This document shows positions 14,522-20,301 of a DNA stretch of 22,301 bases, piece after piece. Location of the stretch: contig QIAW01000270.1 of assembly GCA_003225655.1 (NCBI GenBank), forward strand, positions 929-23,229. The letters run 5' to 3'. A model generated the notes under the pieces. It did no database searches. It had not been told where the DNA came from and saw nothing but the letters and a program-made list of their open reading frames with translations. The translations under genes were made by a program, and so were the position numbers. Within the stretch, counting starts at the first letter, position 1. Each line of letters starts with the position of its first letter. Source of the DNA: Acidobacteriota bacterium (GTDB taxonomy: Bacteria > Acidobacteriota > Terriglobia > Terriglobales > Acidobacteriaceae).

Positions 14522-14612
14522 ATCATTGGGTCATTGAATCATCGGGTCATTGAAGAATTCAGTAATGATCTAAATGACCTAATGATCCGATGACTCAATG
14601 ACTTAATTCTTC
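14519..14612. repeat. AT-rich inverted-repeat element downstream of gvpG
   Basis: Left-arm words GGTCATTGAATCATCGGGTC and ATTGAAGAATT pair with the right arm ATGATCCGATGACTCAATGA and AATTCTTCAG. It lies between the convergent 3' ends of gvpG and the 14611 gene and could act as a two-way terminator. It is related to the 14027-14160 element through CATTGAAGAATTCAGTAATG (14548-14567). Confidence 0.7.
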
Positions 14613-14811
14613 AGATTTCCGGATAGAAGTCGAAAAACGCCTCCAGGCTCGTCTGCAATTGCTTTTCAATCTCTTCCTTGCTGCCCTCCAGCACGTGCAT
14701 GGTTACATGGGCCTCGCGTCCATTCTTGAGTTTCACAGGAGCTTCGCCCATCTCCACCACTTCATCGGCAGGCAGCAGCCTCATTCCATAAACTAAAGTC
14801 AAATTTGCCAT
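14611..14811 (-). CDS. Small conserved-looking hypothetical protein
   Basis: 66 residues from ATG 14811 (MANLTLVYGMRLLPADEVVE). A longer frame from ATG 14844 adds 11 residues. The nearer start is preferred because a TACAAT box lies exactly 6 nt upstream, a spacing shared with other genes here. The protein has alternating hydrophobic residues and a Glu/Lys-rich helix near the C-terminus (SKEEIEKQLQTSLEAFFDFY), suggesting a small soluble fold. I do not recognise the family. It is convergent with gvpG across an inverted-repeat element. Confidence 0.65.
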   Translation of the reverse strand: MANLTLVYGMRLLPADEVVEMGEAPVKLKNGREAHVTMHVLEGSKEEIEKQLQTSLEAFFDFYPEI

Positions 14812-14817
14812 GCATTG

Positions 14818-14823
14818 ATTGTA
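14818..14823 (-). promoter_or_regulatory. -10 box TACAAT, 6 nt before the small hypothetical gene
   Basis: The minus strand reads TACAAT-CAATGC-ATG. This predicts a leaderless mRNA from the ATG at 14811. Confidence 0.4.
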
Positions 14824-14867
14824 TCGATGTTTCGCCGCGTTCATTGGCCGCGAAATTTTAGTCTCTT

Positions 14868-14960
14868 GAGCTAAAAGCTAACGGCTAAGAGCCGACCGCC
14901 TGCCCTGAAGCAAGCCCAACGGGCAACTGGTAGCTGGTGGCTGGCAACCGGCAACCGCTT
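14868..14960. repeat. AGCT/GGCT-rich repeat element
   Basis: The left part repeats AGCTAAAAGCTAACGGCTAA; the right part repeats GGTAGCTGGTGGCTGGCAAC. It resembles the element at 4424-4512 in word content and in position, just upstream of a -10-like box and a GTG start. Confidence 0.5.
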
Positions 14961-14964
14961 TTAA

Positions 14965-14970
14965 TACAAT
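14965..14970 (+). promoter_or_regulatory. -10 box TACAAT, 7 nt before the GTG of the secreted protein
   Basis: The sequence reads TACAAT-CTTCATC-GTG with no Shine-Dalgarno sequence, consistent with a leaderless transcript. Confidence 0.4.
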
Positions 14971-14977
14971 CTTCATC

Positions 14978-15763
14978 GTGCTGGGCAAAATCCTATTCTT
15001 TCTCACGGCCGGGCTTTTTCTCATGACTGCGGGCGCGGCGGCATTCGCGCAACAGACCGGCGGCGGAAAAAATACGCAGATCAAGGTCAATTACCTGAAC
15101 GTGTGCTCGCCTTCGGATGCAGAAAAGCAGGAGTTGAGTGCCGCGCTGCTCCGCCTGCCGGTCAAAACCCATTTTGCGCCCGACTTTGAAATCTCCCGCG
15201 GACGCACTACCATGAACGAGCCGCCCCAGGGCCTGGGATCCGTTCTGGGAGGCTCCGAAGTGGTGAATGGCGGTAGCAGCCCCTCTAATTGGGTGCGCAT
15301 ACGGCGCGAATTCCCGCCCGAGTCGCCGTTCGTAAGCGTTCAGTACTCCATGAGCGTGGATGCGGGCGGCATCGTTGAGACCCTGGTTTTCCGCTCCCGC
15401 GAAATGAAAGACGTGATTCAGGTCTCGATGGAAGACAAAGTTTCTGCCGGCGCCGGCCCCGCCCAGGTCTTGAAGTCCGATACGCCGGTTGACCGGTTGC
15501 GTATCGAGCGCTTTGGCAAATCATCGGTGGCGCTGGCGCGCTGCCCCGGCGCCGATCAGCATGCCTACGACCCGCTTTTCCAGCAGGCTTCGGCCATCCT
15601 GGGCCGTTACCGCACGGCGCTGAATGTGCGTACCATCGTGCCCAGCGATCTGGGCCGCCTGGGGGTAGGAGAAAACGCAAAGAATCCGGCAGCGAAAGAA
15701 AAAGAAGCCCCCAAGGAAAAGAGCGCAAAATCTGCGCCGCCGGCCCCTGCCAAACAGCCTTGA
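14978..15763 (+). CDS. Secreted hypothetical protein
   Basis: 261 residues, GTG start. An N-terminal signal peptide is clear (MLGKILFFLTAGLFLMTAGA, cleavage probably after the Ala-rich AAAFAQ near residue 25). The mature part has no motif I recognise. It contains two cysteines that might pair (VCSPSDAEKQEL and ARCPGADQHAYD), a beta-rich middle (RIRREFPPESPFVSVQYSMS) and a charged low-complexity Lys/Glu/Ala/Pro tail (last 40 residues). It is probably periplasmic or secreted. It stands alone between the repeat element and trxB, 65 nt before the latter, and could be co-transcribed with it. Confidence 0.8.
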   Translation: MLGKILFFLTAGLFLMTAGAAAFAQQTGGGKNTQIKVNYLNVCSPSDAEKQELSAALLRLPVKTHFAPDFEISRGRTTMNEPPQGLGSVLGGSEVVNGGSSPSNWVRIRREFPPESPFVSVQYSMSVDAGGIVETLVFRSREMKDVIQVSMEDKVSAGAGPAQVLKSDTPVDRLRIERFGKSSVALARCPGADQHAYDPLFQQASAILGRYRTALNVRTIVPSDLGRLGVGENAKNPAAKEKEAPKEKSAKSAPPAPAKQP

Positions 15764-15828
15764 CCGGCTCCGTCGTCTGCTTTTAATGTGACTCTGAGAC
15801 TTTAAGGAAAATCTGGAATCCAATAACT

Positions 15829-16764
15829 ATGTCTGACTCTGTTCGCAACACAGTCATCCTCGGCTCGGGATGCGCCGGACTCACCGCCGCCATTTACACC
15901 GCCCGCGCCAACCTGAAGCCTTTGGTGCTCGAAGGACACGAACCCGGCGGCCAGCTTTCACTCACCACCCTGGTGGAGAATTTTCCCGGCTTTCCCGACG
16001 GCATCCACGGGCCCGAGCTGATCGAAAACATGAAGAAGCAGGCCATCCGCTTTGGCGCTGAGATTGAATTGAAACACGCCGTCTCGGTCGACTTGACGAA
16101 GCCTCCCTTTGCTGTGAACCTGGGCAAAGATGTGATACTGACCCGCAGCCTCATCATCGCCAGCGGCGCCAGCGCCCGCTGGCTGGGCCTCCCCAACGAA
16201 CAGGCCCTCATTGGATACGGCGTTACCTCGTGCGCTACCTGCGACGGCTTCTTCTTCTCCGGCAAAGAGGTTACGGTGATTGGCGGCGGCGACTCCGCTA
16301 TGGAAGAGGCCTTGTTCCTCACCCGCTTCGCCACCAAGGTGACGATCATTCATCGCAGCGAACTTTTCCGCGCCTCCAAGATCATGTTTGACCGCGCCCG
16401 TAGCCACGAAAGGATCTCGTTCCTGCCTAACACCGTCGTCGAAGACGTGCTGGACATAAGCAAGAAAGAAGTGACCGCGCTGAAGCTGCGCAACGTGGTA
16501 AGCGGAGAACCCAACGTCTTCCCCACCAGCGCCATGTTCCTGGGAATTGGCCACATTCCTAACACCAAGATCTTCAATGGCGCTCTGGAGACGGATCGGG
16601 ATGGCTACCTGCTCACCCGTGATTACGTGCATACCAAAGTGCCGGGTGTCTATGCCTGCGGAGACGTGCAAGACCGCCGTTACCGCCAGGCCATCACCGC
16701 CGCCGGCACCGGCTGCATGGCTGCCCTGGAAGTGGAGAAGTTCCTCGAGGCCCAGGGACACTGA
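15829..16764 (+). CDS. trxB: Thioredoxin reductase (NADPH, FAD-dependent)
   Basis: 311 residues, the usual low-molecular-weight TrxB length. The FAD-binding GSGCAGLTAAIYTAR starts at residue 12, with Cys in place of the usual Pro in GxGPAG. EPGGQL follows, then the redox-active CATC (C135/C138), the NADPH-binding VIGGGDSAMEEA (from about 150), a HRSELFRAS basic patch and the C-terminal CGDVQDRRYRQAITAAGTGCMAA. It reduces thioredoxin with NADPH and supports ribonucleotide reductase and peroxiredoxins in the cytosol. Start: ATG 15829; an AAGGAAAA lies 20 nt upstream, too far to be a standard Shine-Dalgarno sequence. No sign of damage. Confidence 0.96.
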   Translation: MSDSVRNTVILGSGCAGLTAAIYTARANLKPLVLEGHEPGGQLSLTTLVENFPGFPDGIHGPELIENMKKQAIRFGAEIELKHAVSVDLTKPPFAVNLGKDVILTRSLIIASGASARWLGLPNEQALIGYGVTSCATCDGFFFSGKEVTVIGGGDSAMEEALFLTRFATKVTIIHRSELFRASKIMFDRARSHERISFLPNTVVEDVLDISKKEVTALKLRNVVSGEPNVFPTSAMFLGIGHIPNTKIFNGALETDRDGYLLTRDYVHTKVPGVYACGDVQDRRYRQAITAAGTGCMAALEVEKFLEAQGH

Positions 16765-16935
16765 AGACTACGGGTAATCTGATTGGCAACTGCTTTTCAG
16801 CTTGCAGCCTTGGGTCTTTTGGATTAACATCCTTCCTACCTCCTCCGTGGGTTTCAGCAATTTTTTATTACATTGAGCGCGGTGTAACGCGCGCACTGAT
16901 TCCCTGTAAATTCCCAATACGGTAAAGATCGAACT

Positions 16936-17256
16936 ATGGGCAAACGTCGCGAACAGCGTACACCGTTGGCGCTTCCTGTGAAGATCATCGTCCTCGATCA
17001 GGAGAAGCGTCCTAAAACCGAGATGGCATGCACATTGAACGTCAGCCCGCGTGGGGCGCGGCTGAATGGCATCCGCAACTCCGTCAAGCCGGGGGATGTA
17101 GTTACCGTGCAGCGCGGCAAGGAAAAAGCCATCTACCGCGTCGCGTGGGTGGGGAGCCGCGCCGACAACACCGACGGACAGGTGGGTGTCGAGTGTGTTG
17201 AGCCTGGCGCCAGCATATGGGGCCTCGATCTCTGGGCCGGCGAGGACGAACGTTAA
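16936..17256 (+). CDS. PilZ-domain protein (probable c-di-GMP receptor)
   Basis: 106 residues, a stand-alone PilZ domain. The first c-di-GMP contact motif is present as RREQR (residues 4-8, RxxxR). The second is NVSPRGARL, matching (D/N)xSxxG. Strands PGDVVTVQ, AIYRVAWVG and GQVGVECVE follow. PilZ proteins change the behaviour of partner enzymes or motility systems when c-di-GMP binds. No cellulose, pilus or flagellar gene is adjacent, so the target is unknown. No Shine-Dalgarno sequence is visible. It is convergent with the 17395 gene. Confidence 0.88.
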   Translation: MGKRREQRTPLALPVKIIVLDQEKRPKTEMACTLNVSPRGARLNGIRNSVKPGDVVTVQRGKEKAIYRVAWVGSRADNTDGQVGVECVEPGASIWGLDLWAGEDER

Positions 17257-17284
17257 CTTTCCTTCTCTCCGCTTGTCGTTCACA

Positions 17285-17318
17285 ACAGGGCGTTGTTCAT
17301 TACAGGGCTTTGTTCACG
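17285..17318. repeat. Two tandem 17-nt direct repeats
   Basis: ACAGGGCGTTGTTCATT is followed directly by ACAGGGCTTTGTTCACG, in the convergent gap between the PilZ gene and the 17395 gene. No function is apparent. Confidence 0.5.
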
Positions 17319-17394
17319 GTTCACGACCGGCCTTGGCGCAGCTACGAGGCTCAAATTAGTTTGGAAAATGTGGAGTGCGCAGGAATGCCGGAGC

Positions 17395-17844
17395 TCACAG
17401 CGCTAAAGGGGTTTGCGTATTCCGTGATTGCAAAGCGGCATGGGAGCCCTGAACAGGACGGCGCCGGCTGTCTTCAATTTTTGTGTCGTCTTCCGTATCG
17501 TCGCTTCCCGCGGTTGCCTCAAGCGCGCGTTCGATGATGCCTTGCACGATCGCCTGCGGCCACGCCATGCTGGGGTAAATAGGATGGAACTCGCAGGCGG
17601 GAGGCCCCTGCTTGCGGTAGGTGACGAGAATGAATCCTACGTACTTGATCTTGTCTTTGCTGGAAAGGTCGGCAGCGAGGTCTTTGGCGCCAACCAGGTT
17701 GATCGGCAGCAGGTAGGGGATCTTGTCGTGGGTGAGGACATAGAGGACCGCATCGCTGGCCGTGCGCTTTCCCATGGCTTCTTTGATGCGTGAGAATACG
17801 CCGCTCCACACATCGTTTTCGGAGTTCATGATGTTTGTATCCAT
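17395..17844 (-). CDS. Hypothetical protein
   Basis: 149 residues. The first 115 residues look like a folded soluble domain with alternating beta strands (DAVLYVLTHDKIPYLLPINL, KYVGFILVTYRK) and a C-terminal helix (PQAIVQGIIERALEAT). The last 35 are acidic then basic low complexity (GSDDTEDDTKIEDSRRRPVQ). No family recognised. ATG 17844 is chosen because it gives the longest frame; an in-frame ATG (residue 6) is also possible. The 3' end faces the PilZ gene. Confidence 0.7.
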   Translation of the reverse strand: MDTNIMNSENDVWSGVFSRIKEAMGKRTASDAVLYVLTHDKIPYLLPINLVGAKDLAADLSSKDKIKYVGFILVTYRKQGPPACEFHPIYPSMAWPQAIVQGIIERALEATAGSDDTEDDTKIEDSRRRPVQGSHAALQSRNTQTPLAL

Positions 17845-18001
17845 TAAGCCACGCCGCCTATCAGACCCATTGTGGGAACACGGAGGGATGGGGTCAAGTT
17901 ACTTTGGGGCATCACGGACGGGAATCCAGTCGCCGCGCTACTGAACCGTCGGCGGAAGCCTTGAAGTCCAAAAATGGGAAGCGGATTCAGAGGGCTCATA
18001 G

Positions 18002-18016
18002 TTTCACATTGTGAAA
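18002..18016. promoter_or_regulatory. Perfect palindrome TTTCACA-T-TGTGAAA
   Basis: Seven-bp arms around a single base, in the noncoding gap upstream of the tRNA and the hypothetical gene. It resembles a dimeric transcription factor site. No regulator is assigned. Confidence 0.4.
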
Positions 18017-18077
18017 GATCTTGCGTTCTCTTGTCGCTCACTGTCCATCGGGCTTTATACGGCTCAGGCAGCATTGC

Positions 18078-18086
18078 TGCTATAAT
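18078..18086 (+). promoter_or_regulatory. Extended -10 promoter of the tRNA
   Basis: TGC-TATAAT, an extended -10 with perfect hexamer, predicts transcription from about 18093, 10 nt before the mature tRNA end. Confidence 0.6.
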
Positions 18087-18102
18087 TTTTTTATCCCCAA
18101 GT

Positions 18103-18177
18103 GGCGCTATCGTCTAGGGGTTAGGACGTGAGATTCTCAATCTCAAAACCCGGGTTCGATTCCCGGTAGCGCTACCA
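18103..18177 (+). tRNA. tRNA-Glu (anticodon CTC)
   Basis: Full cloverleaf: acceptor GGCGCTA/TAGCGCT (one G-U), D arm GTCTAGGGGTTAGGAC, anticodon stem TGAGA/TCTCA with loop TTCTCAA (anticodon CTC at 34-36), T arm CCGGGTTCGATTCCCGG, discriminator A and encoded CCA. The D arm matches the usual tRNA-Glu identity pattern. Confidence 0.97.
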
Positions 18178-18247
18178 AATATTTCCTTTGAACTGCTTTA
18201 CCTCTAAGTAATTTGTTCCACCTCCAAGTCAAAAACCAAAGCGATGT

Positions 18248-18275
18248 TTTCGGGTTGTCGGGCTTTGCCCCGAAA
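18248..18275. terminator. Inverted repeat between tRNA-Glu and ppx
   Basis: TTTCGGG (18248-18254) and CCCGAAA (18269-18275) are perfect 7-bp arms enclosing an inner GGGC-TTT-GCCC. It may terminate the tRNA transcript or be an operator at the ppx promoter (TAAAAT at 18281-18286, 9 nt before the ATG). Confidence 0.45.
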
Positions 18276-18295
18276 TCCTGTAAAATCAGCGTTCC

Positions 18296-19811
18296 ATGCC
18301 CACCTTCGTCGCCGTCGATATCGGATCTAACTCGGTACGCATCAAGATTGCGCGTCTGGTGCGCCACCGTTTGATGACCATTCATGAGGATCGCGAGGTC
18401 ACGCGTTTGGGTAAATCCGTTTTCAAGAACGGCATGCTGACACCTTCTGCCATGGCGCGCACGGTTGAGGTTTTGCAGCGCTTCCATAAGGCGGCGCAGA
18501 AAATGGGGGCGCAGGTGGTGCGGGTGGTAGCCACCAGCGCGCTGCGTGATGCCCGCAACGGACGCGCTTTCATGGATTGGGTCCGCTCCGCGGATCATCA
18601 GCGGACTGGAAGAGGGTCGGCTGATCCATCTGGGGCTGCTCTCGAACATGCGGCTCGGGGTCTCGCCGGTGCTGATGGTGGACCTGGGCGGGGGGAGCTG
18701 CGAGCTCACCGTCTCTGCCGCCGGACACATCCTCTACACCATCAGCCTGCCGCTGGGCGCGGTGCGGCTGACGGAAGAATTTCTCAAGCACGACCCTCCG
18801 ATGGCCAAGGAGCTGCGGCGGCTGCGCAGCTTTATTGAGAAAGAGATGCACCGCAGCACGCGGCGCGTTCTCAGCTTCAAACCGCGGCTGATGATCGCGA
18901 CTTCGGGAACGGCGGCTGCGCTGGCGGCGGTGCTGAGCGGCGCGGGCAAGCGGAGTGTGCGCGAGTCGGCCAAGGACGTCCCTCGCGCCCAGGCGGTGAA
19001 GATGGCCGCCAAGCTGGCCAAGATGAAGATTGCCCAGCGGACGGCGCTGGTGGGAATCGGTCCGCGGCGCGCGGAGATTGTCGTAGCCGGCGCCGTGGTC
19101 TTCGCCGAGCTGCTGGAGAAGTGCCATCTGCGAGGCTTCCGCTACTCTCCGCTGGGATTGCGTGACGGCCTGCTGGCGCAGATGGCCGCCGATTACGACG
19201 AGCGCACCCGCTCGCGCAAGCAGGTTGAATCCGACCGCTGGGACGCGCTGCTGGCCGCTGGCAAAAACTACCGCGTGGACCTCGGCTACTCCCAGCATGT
19301 CCGCAAGCTGGCGCTCGATCTGTTTCGCCGCCTGCGGCTGGTGCACAACCTGCCCGCGGAGTACGCCGAGTGGCTCTCGGCCGCGGCCATGCTGCACGAA
19401 GTCGGCATCTACCTCAACCGCTACGGATGGCACCGCCACACGCACTATGTCATCGCCCACAGTGAAATCTTCGGCTATACCGCCTATGAGCGCACGCTGA
19501 TTGCGGCCATTGCACGCTATCTGGGAAACTCCCGTCCCGCGGCAGCCGATAAGGTCATGAAGCTGCTGCATCCCGCGGACCGTATCCGCGCCGCCAAGGC
19601 GAGTTTTCTGCTGCGTTTGGCGCGCGCCCTGAACCAGAGCCGGCGAGCGGTGGTGAGCGGAGTCTCGGTGCGCATCAAGGGAGACAAGGTTCGCCTGGTG
19701 CTGCGTACTGAGGGCCGAACGGACGCGGAGCTGGAGCTGTGGTCGCTCGAAAAAGAGCGCGCCTACTTCCGCGAACTTTTCGGACGCGAACTCGAAGCCG
19801 TTCGCCCGTGA
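18296..19811 (+). pseudogene. ppx: Ppx/GppA phosphatase with HD domain, frameshifted
   Basis: The first part (from ATG 18296) reads VAVDIGSNSVRIKIARL, VVATSALRDARNGRAFMDWVRSA; the second part, in another frame, reads IISGLEEGRLIHLGLL, MVDLGGGSCELTVS, SLPLGAVRLTEEFL and then an HD-type helical domain (LHEVGIYLN, HRHTHYVIAHSEIFG, LLHPADRIRAAKA). Together they make about 505 residues, normal for Ppx/GppA, which hydrolyse polyphosphate or pppGpp. The frames meet at about 18585-18592. Relatives have about six more residues there (WVRSATGWxVEVISGLEE), consistent with a 17-nt loss. The break lies between arms GTCCGCT and AGCGGAC. All catalytic segments remain on both sides, so a sequencing or assembly error is as likely as a true pseudogene. 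Confidence 0.88.
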
Positions 19812-20301
19812 GACAGGTTTAACCACAAAGGAAGGCTTTGCAGGTTGAGTGCTTTTCCCCTCCGCCAGACATCCCACATTATGGGACGAGCATTTCAATT
19901 TTATTGACAGCGGCGAGCTTTCAACATAATGTTATCGGACACTTGCCCACCTGCCCGAGTAGTTGTTTCGCGCCGCACGCGAAGTGAGTGCAACACGGGA
20001 GCAGGAAGCGGGTGATTTATCGCTTTTGCAATTGGGCGAGTTCGCGCAAGAAGCGGTTGAGCGGGTCCGGAAACAAAAGCGGTTGAGAAAGAAGTCTCAG
20101 CGATTGAGCGCAAGACTTATAGCGGAAGACGAGCGCCGTGGGGGCGCGAACGATACGCTAAACGAGAGCCCTTTAGATCAACGACAGCAGTTGTCTCCCT
20201 GGCAAACTCTGCTGCAATCACGCACGACAATTGAATCAAGACAACAAAAAAATCCGCCGCAGTGCGGAAAAAATACTGCTCAATGTGGGAGGAGAAGATT
20301 C
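19812..20301 (+). promoter_or_regulatory. 490-nt noncoding leader region of the TonB receptor
   Basis: No gene is supported. It holds a promoter candidate (TTGACA at 19904-19909, with CATAAT or TAATGT 15-17 nt later), a purine-rich untranslated stretch, a dyad TCCGC-CGCAGT-GCGGA flanked by A-tracts near 20251-20273, and GGAGGAGA just before ATG 20302. Confidence 0.45.

Noticed and set aside
14027..14612. CRISPR array
   Set aside because: The repeats are inverted, irregular and have no uniform spacers; no cas genes are present.
17844..18074. 76-residue minus-strand frame upstream of the 17844 gene
   Set aside because: Low-complexity sequence without a ribosome binding site or homology; it covers the palindrome and looks noncoding.
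18143..18730. 195-residue minus-strand frame ending in YLVALPGIEPGF
   Set aside because: This C-terminus is the familiar false translation of a tRNA T arm read backwards; the frame also lies antisense to ppx.
18570..19898. 442-residue minus-strand frame
   Set aside because: It is antisense to the ppx HD region, rich in Gln/His/Arg with no recognisable domain; a shadow caused by GC-rich codons.
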